DNA of 64,000 nt from Prorocentrum cordatum (taxonomy: Eukaryota > Sar > Dinophyceae > Prorocentrales > Prorocentraceae): assembly GCA_963575745.1 (NCBI GenBank), contig CAUYUJ010019093.1, positions 170,354-234,353 of the forward strand, written 5' to 3'. Shown piece after piece: positions 52,795-63,534 of this stretch (position 1 is its first letter; each line of letters begins with the position of its first letter). Both the position numbers and the translations under genes were made by a program. The notes beneath the pieces were generated by a model. That model was not told the origin of the DNA, made no database searches, and saw only the letters and a list, made by a program, of their open reading frames with translations.

Positions 52795-53571
52795 TTCAAT
52801 TGTTACTCCCGGGGCTCGCACCCTGTCTTTAACAAGGGAACAATGGGTGTCGCCAAACTGTAGTGTTGGGCCCCGGTTTGCAACCACAACGGCTCCCGCC
52901 TAATATTTCCTCATGACGTAATCCAAAATCGCGCTATCTCGCGGGACTTCCTAACAATGTATGCAGGAATCGCCCTCTCGCGTGGGACTTCCTTGCTTTT
53001 TCTTTAGACGCTGCGCCCTCGACACTCAGGAATCACGCTCTCGCTGTGGCCGTTCTCACGATGTACTGGGGAATCGCGCTATCGCTTGAAATTCAGACAG
53101 GACGCACGCTTCAGCAACCTGCCTGCTCGATCTGTGCGCTTGGGCCCACCTTCCCGACCCGCCCGCCAGGGTCTGCCCGCCCGATCTGCCCGTCTGGATC
53201 TGCCACGTGTTTTCTGATCCTAGCCCCCCTCCTGCTAATTTCTCTCGTGCTCCTTCCTTCTCACACCCCCTTTCATCCGTCTTCTCTTCCGCTGTTTTAG
53301 GGGCTGCGCTAAACGAACGTGGCAGGTAAAGAATATATACCTCACAAAGGGTACGGTCGAAGAAGCAGAGGGCGGGTACCGAGGGTTTGGGATATGCGTG
53401 TTGAGTGGCAAGCGAGCAGATCGAAACGAACAATATTGAAATCTCGTTGTTGATGTTGCTGTTGTTGTGTTGTTGTCATTGCTGCTCTTGTTGTTGTTTT
53501 TGTGTTGTTGTTGTTGTTGTGTTGTTGGTGTTGTTGGTTGTTGATCATATTCTTGCTGTGGTCGTCTCACT

Positions 53572-55410
53572 CGCGACCCGGCCCGCGACCCATCCGCGAT
53601 CCGCCCTCGACCCACCCGCAACCAACCCGCGACCCACCCGCGACCGACCCGCGACCCACCTGCGACCCACCTGCGACCCACCCGCGACCCACCCGCGACC
53701 CACCCGCGACCCACCCGCGACCCACCCGCGACCCACCCGCGACCCACCCGTGACTCACCTGCAACCCACCCGCGACCCACCCGTGACTCACCTGCAACCC
53801 ACCCGCGACCCACCGCAAACTACCCCGCGACCCATATCTCTACCCACCCGCGACCCACCCCGCGCCCGCCCCCTCATTCTTATCCGCAAGTGCCAGGCGT
53901 TACACACTGGTATCATCTTGGAGTTGCAGGCTCCTGTCGCAGTCATAACACGCCATGTTTGGACACCCTGGTATCGCGGTGGTATCACAGGATTGCCGGT
54001 GGGGGCATCTTGATGCAGTCTTCAAGGACACCTTGGGTCCTTGGGTCATGGCGGGGTCGTCGTGATCCCGTCGTGGGGTCATCTTGAGGCCACGGGGATC
54101 GAAATGGGATGGGCGTATCTTCAAGTGGTCTGGAGGGTCACCTTTGGACCGTCTTTTGGTAACTGGGTCCTCTTGGGGTAGAATTTCGGGTCATGTTGGG
54201 GTCGTCGTGGAGCCACGAGATCCCGGCGTGGTTATCCTGGAGACGTTTTGGGTGTCACCTGAGGAGTGCCTCGGGCCAATGTTTGGGTCACAAGGTCATG
54301 CAGGGCATCCTGGGGTCGCCTTGGGCACCAATCTCCTCGATATCCTCACGGTCTACGTTCATCCTCGCAAGAATACGGGTGCCTCTAAACATGAAGCTGC
54401 CGCAATTGTGTTCCGGGTGCTGCCCAACGTGCATTGGTCGGGGACGAGGTGCGATCTGAAGGGAAGCAACATCTGTCGTTGTCCCATGCTGACTGAGGAC
54501 CATAGCCCCATACATCTGCATATCAATACGCATAAGCCTACATACGTGCCTACCGCAATGCGTCCAGGTCTACACGATCCCATGACCTCCTAACCAAATA
54601 TACCCGAATGTACTTTAACGGTACCTCAATGTTCGCAGTATACGTAGATGCATCCAGACCGCCACACATTCATGCAGCATGGCCGCCATGTCCATATGAT
54701 CTACACCTTCACACTTGGAAACCTCCGTACGCCCACTGATTATTTACCTCAAGACCTCCGTACGTCCATCTAGACGCACCCTCACACATCACTGCATCCA
54801 AGTCTTCACCTCCAGCATGAAGGCAGGGGGGTCCGAGCTTAATACATCCAAACAAAAACTGTCAAGAGATGGGGACGAGGGCACATTCGCTCAAAATTGA
54901 ACCCCCAAACCCTCCTGGGATCGAAACCGACTAACTTTTCGAGCCGCGTCCAATCGTGGCGACAAAGCGTGTTTGTTGTTGTTTCCCAATTGTCTGCTGA
55001 CCCGAACCAGTGTTAGGCGACCTCAGCCCCCCCAGCTGGCTCAAATCTACATCCTCTCTCTAGGTCCTCACCTCCATGCCCTCAGATGTCCACAGCAAGA
55101 GAATCCAGAGAGGCTCGCACGCACGGGTCCTCACGTACTCGATCACGGGCGTCATGCCTCCCGATGGCTTCTTAATGCAACCAGCGATATAACATACAGA
55201 TCGGGAAGGGCCGATTCAAACAACTGCAGCAAGCACCCCGCAGTTGCGGATAAGAATGAGGGGGCGGGCGCGGGGTGGGGCGCGGGTGGGTCGCGGGTGG
55301 GTAGCGGGCGGGCCGCGGGTGGCGCGGGTGGGTCGCAGGTGGGTCGCGGATGGGATGCGGGCGGGTCGCGTGTGGGTCGCGGGTGGGTCGCGGACAGGCT
55401 CGCAAAGAGG
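53572..55410. mobile_element. Large foldback element with tandem-repeat arms
   Basis: Left arm 53572-53889: about 25 copies of CGACCCACCC, ending CCCGCCCCCTCATTCTTATC and CGCAA. Right arm 55242-55410: the inverse, TTGCGGATAAGAATGAGGGG, then GGGCGCGGGG and about 12 copies of GGGTGGGTCGC. The inner 40 bp of the arms match almost exactly in inverted orientation. The 1.35-kb centre is unique. The layout resembles the foldback (FB/Galileo-like) DNA elements known in other eukaryotes; no transposase seen. Confidence 0.75.
53890..55241. other. Centre of the large foldback element
   Basis: Unique sequence, GGTCATC/GTCGTGG words to about 54300, then lower GC. A plus-strand frame (54084-54593) has no recognised domain. 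Confidence 0.4.
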
Positions 55411-55720
55411 GGGGCCTGCAGGGAGCTGCGCGAGGAGCGTGCGCGGACGAGGGGGCGGGGGACCAACGAGCTCCTCGGCAGACGAGGGGGGCAGGGCATC
55501 TGCGCGATGTCCTGGGCCCAGCCATCGAGTGTCCAAAACAGCCCCTGGTCCTGACCCCCCTCTCGGACGCCCCCAGACACTGGCAAGCACCGTCACGCCC
55601 CCGCGGGGGACGGGGGAACCCCACTGGGGCTATGTGGCTCTAGCAGCTCCGTCAGAGGACACGTTCGATGCTGTTATTCTCTTGCACAGTTGTGCTCTAG
55701 AGCTCGGACATCTTCATTTG
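55411..55720. other. Unassigned spacer
   Basis: GC-rich unique sequence between the foldback element and the 150-bp satellite. Confidence 0.4.
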
Positions 55721-56925
55721 CGTCGTGGTTCGTGGTTCGTTGTGGTTCGGCCCCCTCGGCCCCTCCCCTGAGCCTGAGCCCCAGCTTCTCTGGGCCATCC
55801 ACCCTTCGGAGGCTTGCTCCGCCAAGGCTTCCCAGGACAGCCCCCCTGGGCCGCGGACATCCTTAGTTTCGTCGTGGTTCGTAGTTCGTCGTGGTTCGTC
55901 CCCCTCGGCCCCTCCCATGAGCCTGAGCCCCAGCTCACCTGGACCACCCGCCCCCGGGACCCCCCCTCCGTCCAGGCTTCCCAGGGCAGCCCCCCTGGGC
56001 CGCGAAACCCTTTATTTTCGTCGTGGTTCGTGGCTCGTGGTGGTTCGTCCCCCTCGGCCCCTCCCCTGGGCCTGTTCCCCAGCTCCCCTTGGCCACCAAC
56101 CCTTTGGAGGCTTGCTCCGTCCAGGCTTCCCAGGACAGTCGCCCTGAGCCGCGGACATCCTTATTTTCGTCGCGCTCCCCTGGGCCACCCACCCTTCGGA
56201 GGCTTGCTTCGTCAAGGCTTCCCAGGACAGCCCCCCGGGCCGCGGACATACTCATTTTTGTCGTGGTTCGTAGTTCGTCGTGGTTCGTCCCACTCGGCCC
56301 CTCCCCTGAGTCTGAGCCCCAGCTCACCTGGACCACCCCCCCTTGGGACCCCCCCTCCGTCCAGGTTTCCCAGAGCAGCCCCCCTGGGCCGCGGAACACT
56401 TTATTTTCGTCGTGGTTCGCGGCTCGTGGTGGTTCGTCCTCCTCGGCCCCTCCCCTGAGCCTGAGCCCCAGCTCCCCTGGGCCACCCATCCTTCGGAGGC
56501 TTGCTCCGTCCAGGCCCCCCTGGGCCGCGGAACCCTTTCTTTTCGTTGTGGTTCGTGGTTCGTGGTGGTTCGTCCCCCTCGGCCCCTCCCCTGAGCCGGC
56601 GCCCCAGCTCCCCTGGGCCACCCAGCCTTCGGAGGCTTGCTCCGTCAAGGCTTCCCAGGACAGCCCCCCGGGCCGCGGACATCCTTGGTTTTCGTCGTGG
56701 TTCGTGGTTCGTCGTGGTTCGTCCCCCTCGGCCCCTCCCCTGAGCCCGAGCCCCAGCTCACCTGGACCACCCCCCCTTGGGACCCCCCCTCCGTCCAGGC
56801 TTCCCAGGACAGCCCCCCGGGCCGCGGAACCTTTTATTTTCGTCGTGGGGCCACCCCCCCTTGGGACCCCCCCTCCGTCCAGGCTTCCCAGGGCAGCCCC
56901 CCTGGGCCGCGGACCCCCTCCCCCT
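55721..56925 (+). repeat. 150-bp satellite, about eight units
   Basis: Landmark CCCCTCGGCCCCTCCCCTGA near 55753, 55903, 56051, 56291, 56439, 56577 and 56732, usually 138-155 bp apart. Units alternate between two types: CACCCTTCGGAGGCTTGCTC and CCACCCCCCCTTGGGACCCC. Each unit contains TTCGTCGTGGTTCGTGGTTC. Confidence 0.88.
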
Positions 56926-57036
56926 GGCGCCTGCAGATGCGGCGGCGCCGGCCGAGCGATGACAGAGAAGCCAGAGCTGTTACCGGCACTGCAAGCACAA
57001 AGCGTGGGGTGTCGGACCGCGTGTGGGGGGGAAAGA

Positions 57037-57187
57037 TTAGGTCGGGCATGTCCTCCTTCAAGCGGAGCTTGGGCGAAAGCTGCAAAATGGTCAAAACATA
57101 TCCATAACTCAGAATCATCGAAAAATCATCCCCAGGCCATTTTCTGATATATCGAATTTTCCTCCTGCAGAGGGGCGTGCCCAACAA
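57037..57187. mobile_element. Foldback family 5, decayed copy
   Basis: TTAGGTCGGGCATGTCCTCC at the left, GAGGGGCGTGCCCAAC at the right, with TTGGGCGAAAGCTG and ATCCCCAGG inside, matching 12409-12571 in order. Target duplication not visible. Confidence 0.75.
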
Positions 57188-57716
57188 GAGGGTGTGAGAG
57201 TGGACTCTGTCCTTCGCAGGGCGTGAGGGTGGGCATCGCGCTCAGGGGTGGGCTCGGTGCTCGCCGAGGGGCCAGGGCGGGCCGTAGGGCGGGTCGGCAC
57301 GGGGGTGTGCTTTGTGAATGCCTGCGGCCGCCCCAGGTCGCCCGACCTCGCGCATCGAAGGTGCACCGGTCGCAGCATCACGCTGCAGCGCTACACCACG
57401 AGAGGTCACGCGGCCAGTCCAGCAAAGGCCTAGGGAGGAGGACCCTGGCCGTGCTGACGAGGCCTGTCTTGATGCTGAGCAGCACAGGTTCAAACCTGGA
57501 GGTGTGCAGCATCGCCAGACGGAGGCATCGAACAGAAGGGCAAGGCTGGTCAGCCAATGCGCAGGGCCTTCCAGCAACCCACCACTGTGGGAATCCGGGT
57601 GGCCTCTCCTCCCTCGGACTTCTCCAGCCCAGGCTCTGCAGCGCGAAGGCGCGGCCATCTTCGCGCAGCCACTCGAGGCGGCACAGGCCGCCTTGGGCCG
57701 CGGGGCGGGGAGGAGG
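57188..57716. other. Unassigned sequence
   Basis: Open frames on both strands, including plus-strand GAAIFAQPLEAAQAALGRGA near 57650. No family recognised. Confidence 0.35.
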
Positions 57717-57943
57717 GCAGGAGAGCCCAGATTCGAATCGATAAGTCGGATCGGCAATCGAAACAAATGGTATCGGAGGAAATCGGCAACCGAGTCGGGA
57801 AGAGTCGAATTGGTGGACATCGGCAGGCTGGTATGCGTCCAGTGAGAAATCGGAACCAACATCGGAATCCCAAGTCGAGACGAATCGGAATCGGAGGCCA
57901 TGGAGATCGAATCGAATCGAGTCGGAGAAATCGAAACGAGCAC
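57717..57943. repeat. TCGGAATCGA dispersed repeat, copy 3
   Basis: Same words and orientation as 20495 and 35038, preceded by GGAGAGCCCAGATTCGAATC. Confidence 0.78.
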
Positions 57944-58679
57944 TATAGGTGGGCGCGGGACGGGGAGGGCGGGCCACGGGGGACAGGTGTTGAGCCGCTC
58001 AGCGGGCTCCGCCACAGAGTGCCCGTTGTCAAGGCTGGAACGAAGAGGGAGGAGAAGAGAGGGCAGCAATGTGCTCTGTGTTCGTTGTGTTCTCGTGTTC
58101 ACAGTGTTCCCTCGTTCTGTCTGCCTTCCGCCTCTGCTGGAAAACGAAGCCACAGCGAAAACGGTCCACGAAATCGCCACGAAAACACCGTTTAGCTCGC
58201 GACCCGTGAGGCAAAGTGTCCATCAACAATCCCGTTGGGGCCGAACCGACTGGTGGCAAGCTATCAGATGCCTGCTGAAGAGGAGGCAGTCGCAGCCGTT
58301 GCTGCCGTCTCCTCAGCAGGCCTGTGAGCAGGGAGGGAGGATCGGGGGCTCGCAAACATGGATCAGCGATCCATGGATTTGGCGCGCGGTCGCCAAATCC
58401 ATGGATCGAGAGAGGTGCCCTCCGGCCGGCGCCGCCCCGTCCGGCGGCGGAAATCCGCGATTCCCCGTGGAAACGGGAACCGTCGCTAATCCAAGCCCCC
58501 CTTGATCCATGCTTGCCATCGCCTGAGAGGAGGCGAGGAAAGAGAGAGGACGAGACAGGGGGGAGGCTGGAGGGACACCAAGAGCGGGGGTCGGCTGCAT
58601 CTTCCTGCCTCGCCCTCCTCGGCGCAGGGGCCCCGTCGACAGGATCGCACTGGGAGATGCTCTGCGCTGGCGTGTCAAG
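57944..58679. other. Unassigned sequence
   Basis: Contains a short palindrome, GCGATCCATGGATTTGGCGC with its inverse (58365-58412). No domain recognised. Confidence 0.4.
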
Positions 58680-58906
58680 TCCGCGGCCAGGCTCCCGGCA
58701 GGACAACTGCGTCGAGGGAGCCGGCGTCGCGATGGATCTGTCTGGGGGGCAACGCCCTTCTCGACGGATACTCGTCTTCCCCCTTATCGTCCTTCTCATC
58801 GCCCTCGCCCTCGCCCTCGTAGGAACTTCCCAAGCCCGCCCCGCAGCCTTCTGACAGAAGCTCGCTCAACTCCTTGATGCCGTCGACGCCGTTCGGCGCA
58901 TCGTAC
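58680..58906 (-). CDS. Candidate exon, unassigned
   Basis: Minus strand after an AG|G acceptor (CCCAG|GTAC at 58907/58906): YDAPNGVDGIKELSELLSEG, CGAGLGSSYEGEGEGDEKDD, KGEDEYPSRRALP. Natural composition shading into an acidic stretch. The donor end is unclear. No family recognised. It could belong to a second minus-strand gene or to a further 5' part of the phosphatase gene; neither is shown. Confidence 0.4.
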
Positions 58907-59354
58907 CTGGGCCATGAGGCGGGGCGTGTGGGCTGCGATCCAGAAGCGCCCCGCTCCTGAGCTCTCCCCTGCGACCTGCTCTGCGTGCGAAGCCGCAGAA
59001 TTCACAATTAGCACAGCGTTCGCACGCGGATGACACCATCCTCCCTTTCCCACTCCTACCCGACCCTCTCTTCCCTCGTATGCCCCCTCCTCATCCTCCT
59101 CCTCCTCGTCTTCCTCCTCCTCCACTTGCTCATGCCCATGCTTCACCTTCTTCCTCCTAATTCCCCCCTCCTCCCCCATCCTGCGCCTAGCCTGCATTCT
59201 TCATCTTCGCACTGCCTCTTCCTTCTGCTTACCATCCTGGTGCGTCTCAGTCCTTGCCGAGCATCGTCCTGTCTTCCTCGACATCCTGCTCCTCAATGCT
59301 GATGTGCCTCCTACCTCCTCCTCCTCCTCCTCCTTCTCCTCGCGCCAGCCCCCC
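58907..59354. other. Unassigned, with pyrimidine-rich part
   Basis: TCC and CTC runs at 59080-59140 and 59310-59340; nothing else recognised. Confidence 0.4.
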
Positions 59355-59359
59355 CCCCC

Positions 59360-59481
59360 CCGGCGCGCGGAGCGCGCCAGGTACGGCGCCAGAGGCGCCA
59401 CAAGGGGGGCCCCAACGCCGATCCGACGAATCCGCGCGGACCTCCGAGGTGTCAGGTGTATTCCACTGCTTTGTTCCCCGA
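59360..59481. mobile_element. Foldback family 1, copy lacking its left arm
   Basis: Core GGCGCGCGGAGCGCGCCAGG and right arm CGCCGATCCGACGAATCCGC, CGGACCTCCGAGGTGTCAGG, ending CTTTGTTCCCC. A C-run replaces the left arm. Confidence 0.75.
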
Positions 59482-60064
59482 GGAGGAGGGGAGGAGCCGG
59501 AGGGCAAGGAGGGAGGCGGACGGGACGAGACGGGGACGAGAACTCTCGGCAAGCCGCCGGGTGTCCCCCCCCCCAAAAGGAGGACGTCGGGCGGCAGCGG
59601 CATGGGCAGCTGCGTGCGGCGTGGCGGCGCGCCAGCGCACGTGGCCCGCGAGCGGGCAGTCCTTGCCATCCTGTCGGGGAAGGATCGGGCGCCCTTCCCT
59701 CCTCATGCTCCTCCTCCTCCCCCCCCCTTCTCCCTCCTCCTCCCCCCTTCCAGCCCAGCCTATTGCACCTCCCTCCCCCTCATCATCCTCTTCTTCCTCC
59801 TCCTCCTCCTCCTCCTCCTCCTCCTCCACCTCTCCCTCGCACTCCCCCTCGTCCTCCCTCCTCATACTCAGTCCTTCTCCCTCCTCGCCTCATCATGTTC
59901 CTCCCCGCTCCCTCCCTACCTCCTTGCTCCTCCCTCCACCCCCCTCATCCTCGAGTGGCACCGCGTCGTTGCTCTCTCAATATCAACATCCTCCCTCCTC
60001 CTCTCTCCGCACCAACCTTTGACCAGAGCATCCACACAATAGTTATCTTGCGGAAGGACCCACC
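59482..60064. other. Unassigned, pyrimidine-rich in part
   Basis: CTC runs at 59800-59830; no gene recognised. Confidence 0.4.
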
Positions 60065-61325
60065 AACATGCAATTGTGAGTGAGCGGTTGTGAATATCGT
60101 CGTCGGTGGAACTTCTTATGGAGCGCCGAACCGTGTGAAGGGTGTGTAAGCATAGGTGCAGAACATGAATGCGTACGGTGCCACTGGGACCTTCGGTTGA
60201 GCTTCCTATTGGGCCACGAAGTGTGTGAGGGGCGCGGCGATGTGCCGTTATGGGTGGGGGACGCATGCGAAAGAGGCCACTGGGGCCCTGGGTGGAGCTC
60301 CCTGTGGGGCCACGAAACGTGCGACGGGTGTCCCGACATGGGTGGCGTGGACGCATGCGAACGGTGCCACTGGGACCTTCGATGGAGCTCCTGACGGGGC
60401 CACGAAGCATGTGCGGGGTGTGTCGACATACGTGGCGGGGACGCATGCGAACGGTGACACTGGAACCTTTGGTGGAGCTCCCTATGGGGCCACGAATCGT
60501 GTGAGGGGGGTGCCGAAATGGACGGCGGGGGCGCATGCGAACGGTACCGTTGAGACGGACTTTCGGTGTCGCTCCCTATTGGGCTGCGAAACGTGTGCGG
60601 CGGGGACGCATGCGAAGGGTGTCACTGGGACCTGGGGCCACGAAGCGTTTGAGGGGTGCGCCGACATGCGTGACGGGGACGCATGCGAACGGTGCCACTG
60701 GGACCCTCAACCAAGCTCCCTATGGGGCCACGAGAGGTGCGAGGGCTGTACCGAAACTGATGACGGGGACGCATGCGAACGGTGCCACTGGGTTTTCGGT
60801 GTAGCTTTCTAAGGGGCCCACGAAGCGTGTGAGAGGTGTGCTGCCATGCGTGGCGGGGACGCATGCGGACGATGCCACTGAGACCTTCGGTGGAGTTCCC
60901 GATGGGGCCACAAATCGTGTGATGGGTGTGCCGACATGGGTGGCCTGGACGCATGCGAACGGTGCCACGGGGACCATCGGTGAAGCTCCCTGTGGCGCGA
61001 GGGGTGCGCCGAAATGGGTGGCGAGGACGCGTGCGAGCGGTGCCACTGAATGGGAGGTGGCGACGCATGCGAACGGTGCCACTGGGACCTTCGGTGGAGT
61101 TCCTTGCGGGGCCACGAAACGTGTGAGGGGCGTGCCGAAGGGCAGCATGCGAACGGTGCCACCGGGACCTGCGGTGGAACTTCCCAGAGGCCACGAATCG
61201 TGTGAGGGGTGCGTCGCAACGGCTGACATGCGGAGTGAGGAGGCAAGAATAGGAGGGGGGAGGAGAAAGCGCGAGGAGGAGTGAGTGAGGGACGCGGGGC
61301 GCAGTCTCTTCAAAACGAGGACACC
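60065..61325 (+). repeat. Composite 90-bp tandem-repeat element, block D
   Basis: Left end CAATTGTGAGTGAGCGGTTG and TGAATATCGTC; about twelve units (ACGCATGCGAACGGTGCCAC, TGGGACCTTCGGTGGAGCTC, TGGGGCCACGAAACGTGTGA); short GGA-rich stretch 61245-61285; end GGGGCGCAGTCTCTTCAAAA. Same architecture as blocks B and C, 26 kb away. A plus frame repeats HETCEGC and ACERCHW, i.e. paired CxxC. Confidence 0.85.
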
Positions 61326-61810
61326 CCTCTTCCCTCGTCCCTCCATCCTCTGTGCTGTCTGTGAAAAGTGGCGGGCCCTGCCTGACGCCGCCGCGCCCGG
61401 GTTCCTCGATGGCCGGGGCTTCCCAGGCGATCGACGATCGGTGCGTCTGGACGTTTCGTGTTTGTTGGGCCTCCCAGGGGCTTTGGGGAGGCCTCTGGGG
61501 ATACCCTGGGTCAGGGAACGTCTCCTCGGAGAAAAACGATGATAGCCAAACTCGACGGGGTCAGGCCGGATCAAGCCAGGGCAAGCCACATCAAGCGGGA
61601 GTAGGCCAGCTTTCGACCACGGATGTACCCGCACCGATGCGAATCTGGGGGCGTCCGAGGACCTGAGGAGGCGTCCAGGCTGTTCTGAGCGATCGGGGCT
61701 TCGATGATCCTGGCCGTCTCGTGCTCGTGCTGGACCCCTGCAGGCCTCGGGGGGTATGGGGGCGTGCACGGACATCGGGAGGGCTCAGGGGACCTCCCGA
61801 GACTTTCCTC
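61326..61810. other. Unassigned sequence
   Basis: Unique; AGCCAGGGCAAGCCACATCA-type short words near 61570. Nothing recognised. Confidence 0.4.
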
Positions 61811-61935
61811 GCCATCGCTCGGACGTCCATTTCCCGTGCACTTTTCGGTTTCGTGCGTGTTTTTGTTTGCTCGATGGTCCAGGATGGTCCTCGATGGTCC
61901 TCGCCAAGGAGAAAATGCACACGTCCGAGCGATGC
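61811..61935. mobile_element. Foldback family 3, copy C
   Basis: 125 bp. Left GCCATCGCTCGGACGTCC, right ACGTCCGAGCGATGC, with TTTTCGGTTTCGTGCG and AAAATGCACACG inside. No clear flanking duplication. Confidence 0.8.
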
Positions 61936-61959
61936 TAAGTTTCTGAGGCGAGACCCCTG

Positions 61960-62045
61960 GTGGTACGATGGTTTAACTCCCAGCGTTCTGGCTTCCGCGG
62001 GCCCCTTCCAGGCCCGCAGACCCTACTGATTGAACCATCAGTTCG
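61960..62045. other. Stem-loop with GATGGTTTAA / TTGAACCATC ends
   Basis: Outer pairing ACGATGGTTTAA with TTGAACCATC and an inner 7-bp hairpin GCGGGCC...GGCCCGC. It does not form a tRNA cloverleaf. It may be a small foldback element. Confidence 0.45.
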
Positions 62046-62351
62046 CTCGAGTATGGGGAAGGAAAACGGCCCAACGAGCGTGAATCTATAGGACGGTCCA
62101 CTGGCACACAAAAGGTCTTTCAACTGATCAGCCACTGCTTCTTCATTCCCATCGACGCTGTCACCGGGGAGCACCAGCTTGCGAGCACTAGCTTGCGACT
62201 GACGAAACAATACAGGGAAGCTTGCGACTGACGAAACGCTATATATAGAGAACCAGCGCAGTGAGCACGCAAGGTAAGCACGACGAACTGACCTCGCAGC
62301 GGCTGCATGCGCCGCAGGCCAAGGGACGGGGCCGACTTGACAATGGGTCAA
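62046..62351 (-). CDS. Candidate coding stretch, unassigned
   Basis: Minus-strand ARKLVLPGDSVDGNEEAVAD then QLKDLLCASGPSYRF is protein-like. A 31-bp tandem duplication (AGCTTGCGACTGACGAAAC at about 62193 and 62218) lies beside it. No family recognised. Confidence 0.3.
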
Positions 62352-62507
62352 GGCAGCGTTGGTGAAGCACGGCGTCCTTACTTCTGTTAGTCATGGAACA
62401 ACCACATCGAGCAACTCCCCTGGCATCCCCTGCAGCGGCAACCCCGACAAACCATCCGGCCAACCTTCCCCGTTACCCCCTCTGGCCGACTCTGGTTAAG
62501 GATCTGT

Positions 62508-62566
62508 ATATATATATATATATAGATATATATGTATATATATATATATATATATATAGCCATGCT
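62508..62566. repeat. (TA)n microsatellite
   Basis: TA dinucleotides with a few G changes. Confidence 0.92.
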
Positions 62567-63048
62567 GCATCTGGCTGTGTAGTGGTCTGTCACTAGAATG
62601 CACAGATGCATGCAGGATAGGCCGCTCATGTACTGGCAAACCGAGGAGCACAGCCGCTGGGCAGTCCTGGGATAGAATCACCTCCATTGCGGCGAGGGTT
62701 CCCTCCTCGTTGACAGGGAACGACACAGCCACCTCCGCGCCAGCAAACTCAGGGAGGGTGAGGCCGCGAAGGCCAGAGAACAGAAGACTTGCCAACCTGG
62801 TTTGTCATCGGAACGTGATCACGCAAATCTGCACATATGCCAACCTTGATGACGGTGCCCCAACCGTCTTGCTGAAAAATGGACGGCTGAGTTGTTGCAT
62901 CCAATACTTCTTGCACTGACAGCTGTGCTTCGCATGCATGGCACACATGTGAATCACCCCTCTGGCGGGTTGCCTCTGTCCCTGCCAGATGGGACCAGTC
63001 AGAGTGGATGGACACATGTCTGTCCGATTTGGGGAACCTGGGGAGCAC
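62567..63048 (-). CDS. Candidate exon pair or frameshifted gene piece, unassigned
   Basis: Minus strand. First frame (63048 to about 62815): CEAQLSVQEVLDATTQPSIF, QQDGWGTVIKVGICADLRDH. A second frame then begins at an AG|G (ACCAG|GTTG) and reads LTLPEFAGAEVAVSFPVNEE, GTLAAMEVILSQDCPAAVLL to about 62600. Either a short intron or a frameshift separates them. Good protein-like composition; family not recognised. Confidence 0.4.
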
Positions 63049-63534
63049 GGGGCAAGAAGACGAGCCGAGGTGGGTGCTTCAGGAGCCGACGGTTCATCAT
63101 AACCTCCTCACGCCCTGCGCGTACTGACAGGAGGGCGGGGGCGAACGCGCTCCTTCTCGCTGGATGCACACTGGGGTGCTTCTCTTGCCCATCATCGTGA
63201 TCCCCCTCGACCTCCTTCTCCTCGCTGGGACATCCAGTAACAGAGGATGAACCCACAGAAGTTCTGTTGACCCCTTCGAACCCACATGAAGATCCCCGTC
63301 GTCGTCGTCGTCGTCTTCCTCCTCCTCCTCGACCTCCTCGGCCTGCTCCTCCTGCTCCGCCTCCTCCTCCTCCCCTCGACACTCCCGTTCTCTTCCCACG
63401 GGGCCTCGGGATTCCTCTAGCCACGCTCGGCGGGGAACGATGCCATGATATGATTGGCTCAGGATACTCTGGATGCAGTAATTATCTAGGGAAGGGTGAT
63501 TGACATTCTGACGGAGCTTGTGCATCCTCCCACC
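63049..63534. other. Unassigned sequence
   Basis: Minus-strand frame GFEGVNRTSVGSSSVTGCPS near 63230-63290 may be coding. A CGTCGT/CCTCCT triplet run lies at 63297-63375. Confidence 0.35.

Larger units (their letters stand above)
45473..53570 (+). repeat. Family of about 700-bp units with (TTG)n tails, 8-9 full or partial copies
   Basis: Copies begin near 45473, 46203, 47058, 48408, 49165, 49988, 51430 (3' part), 51830 and 52795. Order inside a unit: CCCGGGGCTCGCACC; ACAACAACAAC and CTCCCGCCTGATA; four or five 45-bp subunits with ATCGCGCTCTCGC; CTGCTCGACCTGGCCGCCTG; TTTCTGCTCCTAGCCCCCCT; GGCGGGTATCGAGGGT; (TTG)n. All are on the plus strand. A 3' tail plus a fixed 5' start recalls a SINE-like retroposon, but no RNA polymerase III promoter boxes were identified. 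The gap 47570-48290 holds unrelated degenerate GCATGGCGTGGC words. Confidence 0.82.

Noticed and set aside
53580-53880. CRISPR-like regular short repeats
   Set aside because: Units are 10 bp, contiguous and without unique spacers; this is a minisatellite in a eukaryotic genome.
61960-62045. tRNA gene
   Set aside because: There is a stem and an inner hairpin but no cloverleaf, no GTTCRA T-loop and no recognisable anticodon arm.
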